The notes beneath the pieces were generated by a model. That model was not told the origin of the DNA. It did no database searches and saw only the letters and a program-made list of their open reading frames with translations. A stretch of 64,000 bases of DNA, from contig NZ_AQXM01000062.1 of assembly GCF_000376245.1 (NCBI RefSeq), positions 1 through 64,000 on the forward strand, read 5' to 3'. This document shows, one piece after another, positions 53,812-62,449 of this stretch (the stretch's first letter is position 1; the number at the start of each line of letters is the position of its first letter). This DNA comes from Acaricomes phytoseiuli DSM 14247. Lineage in GTDB: Bacteria > Actinomycetota > Actinomycetes > Actinomycetales > Micrococcaceae. Made by a program: the position numbers and the translations under genes.

Positions 53812-54633
53812 ATGACCCAGGAGAAAGCACTCAGCCTGCAAGAGAGAATCGACAGCATCGAATGCTGGCTCACCGATATGGACGGCGTTCTGGTCCACGA
53901 GCAGCAAGCCGTACCGGGTGCCCAGGAACTCATCGAGCGCTGGGTGGATACCTCGCGGCGCTTCCTGGTACTCACCAATAACTCGATCTACACGCCCCGG
54001 GATCTGCAAGCCCGGCTGAAGGCCTCAGGGCTGGAGGTGCCAGAGGAGAACATCTGGACCTCGGCCCTGGCCACCGCGGAGTTCTTGAAGTCCCAGCTGC
54101 CGCCCGAGCGCCAGCCCGGGCGAATCTACGTGATCGGCGAGGCCGGGCTGACCACCGCACTGCATGAAGCAGGCTTCATCCTCACAGATCAAGATCCTGA
54201 CTATGTAGTCCTCGGGGAAACCCGGAACTACTCTTTCGAAGCCATCACCCGGGCGATCCGGCTGATCGGCGATGGCGCGCGCTTCATCGCGACGAACCCC
54301 GATGCCACCGGCCCCTCCAAAGAAGGTCCACTACCGGCCACGGGAGCCATCGCCGCGCTGATCACCAAGGCCACCGGCCGGGAACCATATATAGTCGGCA
54401 AGCCCAACCCGATGATGTTCCGGTCCGCGATGAATCAGATCCAGGCGCATTCGGAAAGCACCGCGATGATCGGGGACCGGATGGATACGGACATCATCGC
54501 GGGGATGGAAGCCGGGCTGCACACCGTACTGGTGCTCAGCGGAATCACTCAACCCGATGATGTGGACTCCTACCCCTTCCGCCCGGATCAGACGCTGGAT
54601 TCCGTGGCAGACCTCTTGGCTTACCTCAAATGA
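53812..54633 (+). CDS. HAD-IIA family hydrolase (NagD-like phosphatase)
   Basis: 273 residues from the ATG at 53812 (SD TGGAGA). HAD motifs: I CWLTDMDGVLVHEQQAVPGA, II FLVLTNNSIYTPRDLQARLK, and IV AMIGDRMDTDIIAGMEAGLH, with the cap domain between II and the Lys of PYIVGKPNPMMF. These dephosphorylate small sugar or nucleotide phosphates. The long upstream frame back to 53647 lacks similarity. It is divergent from the lipase gene. Confidence 0.92.
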   Translation: MTQEKALSLQERIDSIECWLTDMDGVLVHEQQAVPGAQELIERWVDTSRRFLVLTNNSIYTPRDLQARLKASGLEVPEENIWTSALATAEFLKSQLPPERQPGRIYVIGEAGLTTALHEAGFILTDQDPDYVVLGETRNYSFEAITRAIRLIGDGARFIATNPDATGPSKEGPLPATGAIAALITKATGREPYIVGKPNPMMFRSAMNQIQAHSESTAMIGDRMDTDIIAGMEAGLHTVLVLSGITQPDDVDSYPFRPDQTLDSVADLLAYLK

Positions 54634-54706
54634 ACCTCACCTGAGCCGAGAATGAACTAGCATCGGATCATCGCAGTAGCCATCAGAGCAGATAGGCAGG
54701 TGTCGC

Positions 54707-55234
54707 ATGAACCGTCAGCATAAACACCGGGGGGCCGCTCCCGCACCTGCTGCAGGACGTTCGTTGCTGGTGCTCATCGGGTACCTTCTGCTCTCGGCGC
54801 TCGTCGCGACGATCGGGGCAGCAGCGAACCTGCCGCATATCGACGGATGGTACGCAACGGCGGATATCGCGCCGTGGTCGCCGCCCAACTGGGTCTTTGG
54901 GCCGGCTTGGACCCTGCTCTACACCCTGATGGCGATCTCCGCCTGGCTCGTCTGGCGCAAGAGGCGCGGCTGGCGGCCGCTATTCGGCCTATACGGCGTG
55001 CAGCTATTCCTCAATGCGATCTGGAGTCCGCTGTTCTTCGCCCTCTACCCCTCCTGGGGCACGCCAGCGCTCTGGCTTGCCGCGGTGGTCATCGTGCTGC
55101 TGGCAGGGATCCTGGTGCTCCTGATCATGCAGTTCTTCTCGATCAGTCGTTGGGCTGCGATCCTGCTGATTCCTTATCTGCTCTGGGTCGTCTTCGCGAG
55201 CAGTCTGAACATATACGCCGCGGCGCATAATTAG
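54707..55234 (+). CDS. TspO/MBR-family membrane protein
   Basis: 175 residues with five membrane helices. WYATADIAPWSPPNWVFGPA followed by WTLLYTLMAISAWLVWRKR is the typical TspO core, and AIWSPLFFALYPSW is the second signature. TspO binds porphyrins and may take part in tetrapyrrole handling and stress response. It is followed directly by the long hairpin at 55241. Confidence 0.92.
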   Translation: MNRQHKHRGAAPAPAAGRSLLVLIGYLLLSALVATIGAAANLPHIDGWYATADIAPWSPPNWVFGPAWTLLYTLMAISAWLVWRKRRGWRPLFGLYGVQLFLNAIWSPLFFALYPSWGTPALWLAAVVIVLLAGILVLLIMQFFSISRWAAILLIPYLLWVVFASSLNIYAAAHN

Positions 55235-55240
55235 CTGCAA

Positions 55241-55315
55241 CCACCCCGCTGAGTGGTCGGTTGTGGCGGCTTAGAGGGGATCTAAGCCGCCACAACCGAC
55301 CACTCAGCGGGGTGG
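55241..55315. repeat. 35-bp perfect hairpin, long inverted repeat (copy B)
   Basis: Arm 55241-55275 starts CCACCCCGCTGAGTGG and ends GTGGCGGCTTAGA. It has the 5-nt loop GGGGA and an exact complement at 55281-55315. It lies between the convergent tspO-like and pyrE genes and may act as a terminator for both. Its inner 25 bp align with copy A (4380-4438) at 20 of 25 positions; each difference is matched on the other arm. Confidence 0.88.
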
Positions 55316-55322
55316 GCCGGAG

Positions 55323-55877
55323 TTAATCGAGGCCGAGTTCTGCTTTGGAGAATGCAGCGAGGTAAGGAACCCCTGCCTGCTCTTCGATGAGCGCCTTCGC
55401 ACCGGTACCCCGATCGACGATGACGGCGACCGCCTGAACTTCACCGCCTGCGGCGCGCACCCCCGCAACGGCTTGCAGCGGGGAAGCCCCGGTCGTCGAG
55501 GTGTCTTCGAGCACCACCACCGAGCGTCCGTCAACCGAGGGGCCCTCGACCTGACGGCGCATCCCGTGAGACTTCTGCTCTTTGCGCACCACGAAAGCAT
55601 CCACCGCTCGGCCTTGAGCCCTGGCCGCATGCATCACCGCAGTGCCCACCGGATCCGCACCCAAAGTGAGCCCTCCTGCCGCCTGGAAATCGATACCGGC
55701 CTCATCCAGCATGGACAGCACCACCTCACCCACCAGACCGGAAGCCTCATGGTGCAGAGTGACCCGGCGCAGGTCCACATAGTAATCGGCTTCCACCCCG
55801 CTGGAGAGCGTCACCTTGCCGTGTACCACCGCAAGTTCCTTGATGAGCGTCAGTAAGCGTTCCCTGGCATCAGTCAT
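55323..55877 (-). CDS. pyrE: orotate phosphoribosyltransferase
   Basis: 184 residues from the ATG at 55877. It makes OMP from orotate and PRPP in pyrimidine synthesis. VTLSSGVEADYYVDLRRVTL is the N-terminal block and VVVLEDTSTTGASPLQAVAG is the PRPP-binding loop. The flexible loop with basic residues is VVRKEQKSHGMRRQVEG. The gene is alone, not in a pyr operon, which is usual in Micrococcales. Confidence 0.95.
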   Translation of the reverse strand: MTDARERLLTLIKELAVVHGKVTLSSGVEADYYVDLRRVTLHHEASGLVGEVVLSMLDEAGIDFQAAGGLTLGADPVGTAVMHAARAQGRAVDAFVVRKEQKSHGMRRQVEGPSVDGRSVVVLEDTSTTGASPLQAVAGVRAAGGEVQAVAVIVDRGTGAKALIEEQAGVPYLAAFSKAELGLD

Positions 55878-55980
55878 GGCCACCAGTCTATCCAGCTCCG
55901 CCAGCCGCAATGATGCACTGCCTGAGCTATTTCTGCGTGACCACTTTCCAGTCGAAGAACTTCATGCTTAGGCTGGAAAC

Positions 55981-56805
55981 ATGCGTAAACTCCAAGCTGA
56001 GATCCTAGCCGAGATGGGCGTGCGGCCCACTATCGATCCCTCCGAAGAAGTCTCCCGGCGGGTTGATTTCCTGGCTGATTACGCCCGGGCTTCCGGTTCC
56101 CCGGGCTTCGTCCTGGGCATCTCCGGCGGCATCGACTCCTCGCTCGCCGGACGCCTGGGCCAGCTTGCCGCGGAGAAGCTGCGCACTGACGGTATCGAAG
56201 CGAGCTTCACTGCGGTCCGCCTGCCCTACCAGGTGCAGCACGATGAAGCAGATGCCCAGGCAGCCCTGGAGTTCATCCAGCCGGACCGGATCTGGACCTA
56301 CAACGTAGCCCCGGGTGTAGACGGCCTGGAGGGCGAATATGAGCAGACCACCGGGAAGGCGCTGAGCGACTTCGGCAAAGGTAATATCAAGGCCCGCACC
56401 CGGATGATCGCCCAATACGCCCTGGCCGGGGAGCATCGCCTGCTCGTGATCGGCACGGATCATGCCGCCGAATCGGTGACCGGTTTCTTTACCAAATACG
56501 GCGATGGAGGCGCGGACATTCTGCCGCTGTTCACCTTGAACAAAAGGCAGAATCAAGCTTTATTGAGGTACCTAGGCGCGCCGGATCGAATTGTGAATAA
56601 AACGCCCACCGCGGATCTGCTGGACGCTCACCCCGGGCGCACCGATGAAGACGAACTAGGGCTCAGCTACTCGGACATCGACGACTACCTGGAAGGCAAG
56701 GAAGTCTCCGAAGCTGCCGCAGTGGCCATCGAGACCCGCTACCTCGCCACCCGCCATAAGCGAACGGTTCCGGTCACTCTGCTCGATGACTGGTGGCGGG
56801 GCTGA
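55981..56805 (+). CDS. nadE: NH3-dependent NAD synthetase
   Basis: 274 residues, the short type without a glutaminase domain. It amidates deamido-NAD. The P-loop is FVLGISGGIDSSLAGRLGQL, with NIKARTRMIAQYALAGEHRL and LVIGTDHAAESVTGFFTKYG for the metal and substrate site. The C-terminus has LGLSYSDIDDYLEGKEVSEA. It is divergent from pyrE and convergent with the MBL/rhodanese gene, with a 9-nt gap there. Confidence 0.96.
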   Translation: MRKLQAEILAEMGVRPTIDPSEEVSRRVDFLADYARASGSPGFVLGISGGIDSSLAGRLGQLAAEKLRTDGIEASFTAVRLPYQVQHDEADAQAALEFIQPDRIWTYNVAPGVDGLEGEYEQTTGKALSDFGKGNIKARTRMIAQYALAGEHRLLVIGTDHAAESVTGFFTKYGDGGADILPLFTLNKRQNQALLRYLGAPDRIVNKTPTADLLDAHPGRTDEDELGLSYSDIDDYLEGKEVSEAAAVAIETRYLATRHKRTVPVTLLDDWWRG

Positions 56806-56814
56806 GGCGACCCA

Positions 56815-58236
56815 TCAGAGGGCCGGATCCTGCTGATCGGCCATAGCCTGGTCTGTCATATTCTGTGCCCAGCCCGCATAGCTGCCTTCGAGCTCGACGA
56901 CATCGAAACCCGCTGACCGCAGCGCGCTCGCCGCTACGGAACTGCGCAAACCGCTCTGGCAGAAGCTGATGATCCTGCCGTCGCGGGGCAGGCTGTCCTG
57001 GTTCCAGAGCACCTTCCCCGCACTGAGCTGCACCGCCCCGGGAATGGTCCCCCGGAGGTACTCGGATTTATTACGGACATCGAGCAGCAGCTCGTAATCC
57101 GCCTCGGCCAGCTCCTCCGGCGCTACTGTCTCCGGGCGATAGCTGGGCAAGCGCTCCAGATCTTGGACATAGCCGGCCACCCGGTCCACGCCCACGCGAA
57201 CTGCATGATCCCAGAACTGCTGCGCCTGTTTCTGATCCTCGGCGAAGATCACGAGCTCACGCGAATCCGCGGCGGGGTCGAAAGACCAGGCAGCATGAAC
57301 CGCAGGGCTGGGTGAAAGCGGGATGTGCAAAGCACCAGGCACCGTCCCCTCCCGGACGTACTGCGGCGCTCTGGTATCCACCAGCACGAAACGGCCGTCA
57401 TCGAGGCCCGTTTCGACCACTTCGGCAGGAAGCAACGGAACGACCTCTCGCTCACCCAGAACCGCCGGGCCATCGCGGTTCTCAGTCTTCATCCGGGCAA
57501 AATAGGCATGAGCATCGGGTTGGCCATCGAGCAGCTCCTCGATGAATCCCCTCTCATCATCCGCGGCGAGGAACTTGCCCCACCAGGCATGGCGGCGCTC
57601 ATAACCGACCGTGGATGATGGCACCGAACCGAGCGCTTTACCGCAGGCACTCCCCGCGCCGTGCGCCGGATAGATCTGAACGTGATCGGGGAGTGCGAGG
57701 AAGACATCGCGCAGACTGCAGAAGATATCCCAGGCACCCTGAATGCGGGTGTTCTTCCCACCGGCCACCTCGTCCAACAGGTCCGGGCGGCCCAGATCGC
57801 CGGCGAACACGAAATCCCCCGTGAAGAGATAACCGGGCTCATCCGCGAAGGCGCTGTCCGTGAGCAAGAAGGACATGTGCTCGGGAGTGTGGCCCGGAGT
57901 GTGCAGTGCCTGGAGCCTGAGATCACCGATATCGATGACGTCCTGGTCATGGAGACGATGGCCCGGGAAGCCGTACTGCCAGCCTTCGCCGCCTTCATCC
58001 GAAAGATAGCTAGTGGCTCCCGTAGCAGCAGCGAGCTCCCGCGTGCCGGACAGGTAATCGGCGTGGATATGGGTTTCGGCGACCGCCTCAATTGTCATTG
58101 CCTGGGCCTCGGCCAGGTCCTGATAGACACGGATGTCCCGGCGCGGATCGATGACGATCGCCTTGCCGGTGCCCTGGCATCCGATGAAGTAGCTGGCCTG
58201 AGCCAGGTCTGAGTCGTAGATTCGCTCGAGTAACAC
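56815..58236 (-). CDS. MBL-fold/rhodanese multidomain protein (persulfide dioxygenase-like, CstB type)
   Basis: 473 residues. An N-terminal metallo-beta-lactamase domain (about 1-240) has ETHIHADYLSGTRE, HTPGHTPEHM and FTGDFVFAGDLGRPDL, as in persulfide dioxygenases. The usual last His of HxHxDH is Tyr here. Two rhodanese domains follow. The first (about 270-360, FVLVDTRAPQYVREGTVPGA) has no active-site Cys; the second (about 380-465) has IISFCQSGLRSSVAAS with the Cys. This is the layout of CstB of Staphylococcus, which turns persulfides into thiosulfate and sulfite. It is downstream of SQR, 29 nt away, in one operon. Confidence 0.88.
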   Translation of the reverse strand: MLLERIYDSDLAQASYFIGCQGTGKAIVIDPRRDIRVYQDLAEAQAMTIEAVAETHIHADYLSGTRELAAATGATSYLSDEGGEGWQYGFPGHRLHDQDVIDIGDLRLQALHTPGHTPEHMSFLLTDSAFADEPGYLFTGDFVFAGDLGRPDLLDEVAGGKNTRIQGAWDIFCSLRDVFLALPDHVQIYPAHGAGSACGKALGSVPSSTVGYERRHAWWGKFLAADDERGFIEELLDGQPDAHAYFARMKTENRDGPAVLGEREVVPLLPAEVVETGLDDGRFVLVDTRAPQYVREGTVPGALHIPLSPSPAVHAAWSFDPAADSRELVIFAEDQKQAQQFWDHAVRVGVDRVAGYVQDLERLPSYRPETVAPEELAEADYELLLDVRNKSEYLRGTIPGAVQLSAGKVLWNQDSLPRDGRIISFCQSGLRSSVAASALRSAGFDVVELEGSYAGWAQNMTDQAMADQQDPAL

Positions 58237-58265
58237 GCTATTCCTTCTCCCTTCCGATCATGAGC

Positions 58266-59456
58266 TCATATCCGGCCCTTGAGGATGCCGTTCCAGTACA
58301 TGAAGGGCAGGCCGTATCGTTTGAGCAGCCACATATCCCGCCGCTCCCGGGTGGTATCGATGAACGGGATGCTGGGGGCGGGATTCAACTCGTAATCGAA
58401 CTCGGCCAGCAGCATGGTCCGGCGCGAAGTTACCAACGGGCACGAGGCATAGCCGTGATACGCAGCATCGCCCTGGCCTCCGGCAAGCGCCGCCAAGAGG
58501 TTGGCCACGAGCACCGGGGCCTGCTTGCGGATGGCCGCCCCGGTTTTGGAGTTCGGCGCGGAACAGGCGTCTCCCAGCGAGAAGACATTCGGGTAACGGG
58601 TATGCTGCAGCGTGTTCCGGTCCACGCTGATGTATCCCAACGGGTTCTCCGGATCCGCGAGCGGGCTGCGCTTCACCCACCCGGGAGCGGATTGCGGCGG
58701 TACGGCATGGAGCAGATCGTAGTGCAGGCGCTCCTGAGCGCCCCCGCCCACGGGCTCCACGGTGATGGTACGGGAGGCGCTGTCGATAGCAGTCATCTCG
58801 GTGCTGAGGCGGACCTCGATCCCGTATCGGCGCGCCACTTTCTCCAGCTCCCGGGAGAAGACCTCAACGCCGAAGAGCGCCGGGGTCGGCAGCACCATCA
58901 CTATGCGGATGTCTTGGAGGACTCCTGTTTTGCGCCAGTAGTCGGCGGCCAGATAGGCGATCTTCTGGGGAGCTCCCCCGCATTTGATGGGGTTAGCGGG
59001 CATCGTGAAGATCGCGGTGCCCGCGCGCAGGCCCTTGATCATCTGCCAGGTCTTCGGAGCGAGGTTGTAGGCATAGTTGCTGGAGACTTCGGGGGTCGCC
59101 AGAGCATCCATGAGCCCAGGAACACCGTCCCAGTCGCAGTAGATGCCGGGGCAGGCGACCAGGAAATCATAGGAAACGTCTCTACCACTGGCCAGGTGCA
59201 CGGTGTTCCGCTGCGGGCTGACGCCCGTCGCGGAGTCCTTGATCCAGGAGACTCCTCGCGGCATCACGCGCGCCTGGGGCCGGGAAGTTATGCCGATATC
59301 GGCCTGCCCACCGCCGACCAGCGTCCACAGCGGCTGGTAGTAGTGCGTATCACCGGGCTCGATCACGGCGATGCCCTGCTGGCCGGCTCTGCGTAGTCTA
59401 GCGGCAACGCTGATACCAGCGTTGCCGCCCCCGATAATCACCGTGCGATGGTACAT
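58266..59456 (-). CDS. sqr: sulfide:quinone oxidoreductase-like flavoprotein
   Basis: 396 residues. The FAD fold begins RTVIIGGGNAGISVAARLRR. Cys candidates for the sulfur relay lie in LVACPGIYCDWDG (two), NPIKCGGAPQKIAYLAAD and GYASCPLVTSRRTM. The C-terminus LKRYGLPFMYWNGILKGRI is a usual SQR end. It would oxidise sulfide and hand sulfane sulfur to a low-molecular-weight thiol, with electrons to menaquinone. It starts 42 nt from a 28-bp palindrome and is followed by the CstB-type protein. Confidence 0.88.
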   Translation of the reverse strand: MYHRTVIIGGGNAGISVAARLRRAGQQGIAVIEPGDTHYYQPLWTLVGGGQADIGITSRPQARVMPRGVSWIKDSATGVSPQRNTVHLASGRDVSYDFLVACPGIYCDWDGVPGLMDALATPEVSSNYAYNLAPKTWQMIKGLRAGTAIFTMPANPIKCGGAPQKIAYLAADYWRKTGVLQDIRIVMVLPTPALFGVEVFSRELEKVARRYGIEVRLSTEMTAIDSASRTITVEPVGGGAQERLHYDLLHAVPPQSAPGWVKRSPLADPENPLGYISVDRNTLQHTRYPNVFSLGDACSAPNSKTGAAIRKQAPVLVANLLAALAGGQGDAAYHGYASCPLVTSRRTMLLAEFDYELNPAPSIPFIDTTRERRDMWLLKRYGLPFMYWNGILKGRI

Positions 59457-59497
59457 CTGACCGCCTCCTTCTGATCCGCAGGGAGGTGGGGGCCCTC

Positions 59498-59525
59498 CTC
59501 ATTAAATGTACGTACATTTAATGAG
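59498..59525. promoter_or_regulatory. 28-bp perfect palindrome, operator of the sulfide operon
   Basis: CTCATTAAATGTAC (59498-59511) is followed without a spacer by its exact reverse complement (59512-59525). It is AT-rich in a GC-rich setting, lies 42 nt before the sqr start and 51 nt past the GntR stop, and so sits where an sqr promoter would be. It is most likely a repressor site. The protein that binds it is not known; the neighbouring GntR protein is the first candidate. Confidence 0.75.
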
Positions 59526-59575
59526 ATTAGGAAGCCCCAGACCGCAGCATTCTGCGGATCAGAGCGAGGAAATCA

Positions 59576-60292
59576 TCAGGGGTAGGTCGTGGTCACGCTG
59601 AATCGATCCCCCCGGGCCACCGTCTTGCGCCATTCGAGGACCCGATCACCGCTGTACCCGATCCGCTCCAGAGAGAACGCCGGGGCGCCCGGGACGGTAT
59701 CGAGCCGTTGCGCCTGTTCATGGTCCAGCGAAATGGCCCGCATCGTCTCCTCCGCATGGCTGATCGTGAGCAGGCTGTACCGCTCGAGCGCATCGTACAA
59801 CGCGATATGCCTCAGATCAGCTGCCAGCACGTCCTGCGCCTGAACGGGGAACCAGGCTTTATCCGCCGCGATAGGGGCGCCATCAGCCATCCGGATCCGC
59901 GCGATGTAGACCACATCCTCGGCAGGGTCCAGCTGAAGGATACGGGCTGCTACCGGGTCTGTGACCAGCCTCGCCGCCTCGACGACATTGGTCTGCTCCA
60001 TCCCGGTTTTCTGAACGGCGTCGAAAAGGCTGTACACCGGGCCGTAGACGTTGCGCCCCACTCCGATATTGACCTCTGAACGCCGCCCGGGACTCGCCGA
60101 GACCAGGCCTTCACGCCGCAGCGGCGCTAACGCCGCCCGGATCGTCGAGCGGCTCACCCGGTATTCCTCAGCCAGGACGAGCTCGCCTGGAAAGCCCGAG
60201 GAGAACTCACCACGCAGAACGCGCTCACGAAGACTGGCCTGCACCTTCTTCCAGAGCGCGGGCTTCCGGTCAGAAGCCGAAGCTGACGGCAT
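59576..60292 (-). CDS. GntR-family regulator, HutC type with UTRA domain
   Basis: 238 residues from the ATG at 60292. The winged helix is at about 8-75: LWKKVQASLRERVLRGEFSS, VLAEEYRVSRSTIRAALAPL and RREGLVSASPGR. The UTRA ligand domain (about 95-235) has VVEAARLVTDPVAARILQLD, VYIARIRMADGAPIAADKAW and RAISLDHEQAQRLDTVPGAP. HutC-type regulators usually sense small organic molecules. It is directly upstream of sqr on the same strand, with the palindrome between, so it may control the sulfide genes. An ATG-less longer N-terminus to 60343 is less likely. Confidence 0.9.
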   Translation of the reverse strand: MPSASASDRKPALWKKVQASLRERVLRGEFSSGFPGELVLAEEYRVSRSTIRAALAPLRREGLVSASPGRRSEVNIGVGRNVYGPVYSLFDAVQKTGMEQTNVVEAARLVTDPVAARILQLDPAEDVVYIARIRMADGAPIAADKAWFPVQAQDVLAADLRHIALYDALERYSLLTISHAEETMRAISLDHEQAQRLDTVPGAPAFSLERIGYSGDRVLEWRKTVARGDRFSVTTTYP

Positions 60293-60457
60293 GCGCGACC
60301 TTCCGCTGAACCAACAAGAACCGGGAAACACCCTGGATGACATACTTTATCGGGCCCACGCGGCCGGTCAGGAATCAGCGGAGCGCGGCACTGGCCGCCA
60401 AGCCCGAAGAACCGATGCCATGCAACCCAAAGCTCTCGGCAGCGGTAATCTACCACT

Positions 60458-61609
60458 GTGAATAAGACCGTGCAGGAGCTGAGTAGAACAGTTCGCCAAC
60501 CGCCCTCCCGCTCGCACCAGATCAGCGCGGTCACCGTCGAATCACGGGCCTTCGCCCTAGCGCTCTTCATGATGCTCGCCAGTACACCGGTGGCCTTCTT
60601 CATCTTCCTGGGGTCCAGGCCGAGACTCTCCGGCGATGGCTCAGTCGGCCAGCTCTCCAGTATCTTCACCGCACTGATCTGCGCGATAGTCTTCGCGCTG
60701 TCCTATATTTTCTCTTTCCGACTCCCCGACTCCGAGTGGCTGCGGCAGACCGCGCTCATCCGGCGAGTACTCGATGTCGCCGCACTGGCCTTCGCACACG
60801 CCGCTATCGCCTTCATGCTGGCCCAAGCCGCGTTCTACATCTTTCAGAACGCCTTCGCTGGGCTCACCCTGGACCCTTTCGCCGCAAGCCTCTTCGTCGG
60901 CATCAGCAGCGCTGCCGGCTGCTATACGGTAGCGCTCTCCGGAGCCCGGATCACCACCTACACTCTGTCCAACCTGCTCGCGGTGTTCCTGGTCACCGGG
61001 GCGCTGACCGCTATGATCACGGCGGAGAACACCAGCTGGTGGCAGATCAACTTCAGCGTTCTGGGCACCAGCACCAACGGGCTCTCCGCCTACGCCTTCA
61101 ACGCCACACTGATCATCTCCGGGCTCGTCATCACCACACTCGCGTCGTATATGACTCGGGATCTGCGGCGCTGGAGCGAACTCAGCGGCCATTCCCGCAC
61201 CCGGGCCAAAGCCGTGCAATGGACCCTGGTCAGCCTGGGCCTGCTGCTCTCCGGCGTCGGAGCCGTACCGGTGGATCTCTTCCAGCCGCTGCACAACCTT
61301 CTGGCGACGGGGATGATCTTTGCTTTCATGACCCTGGTGATCGGCATGCACTTCTGGCTACCGGATTTCCCGCGCAGCTTCTTCCTGACCTCCTATGTTC
61401 TGCTCAGCGGGGTGGGCCTGGCTGTAGTGCTGTTCTGGCCGCTGGGATATTACAACCTCACCGGTATGGAGCTAGCGGCCACCGCCTTGATCTTCGGCTG
61501 GCTCGTCCTGTTCATCCGCAATACCGCAGCCCTCGTGGCGGACGCGAGCGCCGGCCGGAGCCCTGCGGATATCGTGGCCGGGGCCGCCCTTCCAGAAGCC
61601 ACGGAGTAG
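60458..61609 (+). CDS. DUF998-like polytopic membrane protein
   Basis: 383 residues, GTG start, about nine membrane helices with short loops. Recognisable pieces are FMMLASTPVAFFIFLGS, HFWLPDFPRSFFLTSYVLLS and YYNLTGMELAATALIFGWLV. The last third (HSRTRAKAVQWTLVSLGLLL) resembles DUF998 proteins of actinobacteria, whose function is unknown. There is no clear Shine-Dalgarno. The intergenic stretch 60293-60457 holds no other feature I can support. Confidence 0.75.
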   Translation: MNKTVQELSRTVRQPPSRSHQISAVTVESRAFALALFMMLASTPVAFFIFLGSRPRLSGDGSVGQLSSIFTALICAIVFALSYIFSFRLPDSEWLRQTALIRRVLDVAALAFAHAAIAFMLAQAAFYIFQNAFAGLTLDPFAASLFVGISSAAGCYTVALSGARITTYTLSNLLAVFLVTGALTAMITAENTSWWQINFSVLGTSTNGLSAYAFNATLIISGLVITTLASYMTRDLRRWSELSGHSRTRAKAVQWTLVSLGLLLSGVGAVPVDLFQPLHNLLATGMIFAFMTLVIGMHFWLPDFPRSFFLTSYVLLSGVGLAVVLFWPLGYYNLTGMELAATALIFGWLVLFIRNTAALVADASAGRSPADIVAGAALPEATE

Positions 61610-61644
61610 CGCACCGGCAGTGAAGCACCAGGTATGTTTGGAAG

Positions 61645-62448
61645 GTGAAGATCGCCACCTGGAATGTGAATTCGCTCCGAGCCCGGGCAGACCGAGTCGA
61701 GGACTGGCTGCGTCGCACCGATATCGATGTGCTGACCATCCAGGAGACCAAATGCCGGGATGAGAACTTCCCCTGGGAACTCTTCGAGAACAACGGCTAC
61801 GAAGTCGCGCACTTCGGGTTCAGCCAGTGGAACGGCGTGGCCATCGCCTCCAAAGTGGGGCTTGACGACGTCACCCGAACGTTCCCGGGTCAGCCCGCTT
61901 TCGGCAAAGAAGGCCAGGAGCCGGAGCAGGAAGCCCGGGCCATCGCCGCCACCTGCAATGACGTGCGGATCTGGAGCCTCTACGTGCCCAACGGGCGCGG
62001 CCTCGATGACCCGCATATGCCGTACAAGCTGGAATGGTTGCGCGTGCTGAATGAGCAGGCCCGGCAGTGGCTGGATTCCGATGGCCAGGCGCAGATCGCG
62101 CTCACCGGGGACTGGAACATCGCCCCGCGGGACGAAGACGTCTGGGATATCGAATACTTCCGCACCGAAGGTCTCACCCATATCAGCCCGGCGGAGCGTG
62201 CGGCCTTCGCCGCTTTCGAGGACTCGGGGTTCACGGATATCGTCCGGCCGCAGCACCCCGGGCCCGGCGTGTACACGTACTGGGATTATCAACAGTTGCG
62301 CTTCCCCAAGAAAGAGGGAATGCGCATCGACTTCATCCTGACCTCCCCCGCTCTGACCGAGCGAGTCGGGGAAACCACTATCGATCGTGAGGAGCGCAAG
62401 GGCAAGAGCGCCTCGGATCACGTCCCGGTCATCGCCGAGTTCAAATAA
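61645..62448 (+). CDS. xth: exodeoxyribonuclease III
   Basis: 267 residues, GTG start. It is an AP endonuclease and 3'-5' exonuclease in base-excision repair. KIATWNVNSLRARADRVEDW gives the Asn site, LTIQETKCRDENFPWELFEN the metal-binding Glu, LTGDWNIAPRDEDVWD the Asp-Asn pair, and the end SASDHVPVIAEF has the catalytic His. Two bases separate its stop from the next ATG, so the genes are co-transcribed. Confidence 0.96.
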   Translation: MKIATWNVNSLRARADRVEDWLRRTDIDVLTIQETKCRDENFPWELFENNGYEVAHFGFSQWNGVAIASKVGLDDVTRTFPGQPAFGKEGQEPEQEARAIAATCNDVRIWSLYVPNGRGLDDPHMPYKLEWLRVLNEQARQWLDSDGQAQIALTGDWNIAPRDEDVWDIEYFRTEGLTHISPAERAAFAAFEDSGFTDIVRPQHPGPGVYTYWDYQQLRFPKKEGMRIDFILTSPALTERVGETTIDREERKGKSASDHVPVIAEFK

Positions 62449-62449
62449 T

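Noticed and set aside
59576-60343. Longer GntR start at 60343
   Set aside because: The extra 17 residues (with CWFSG) are not part of the family and the winged helix is complete from the ATG at 60292.
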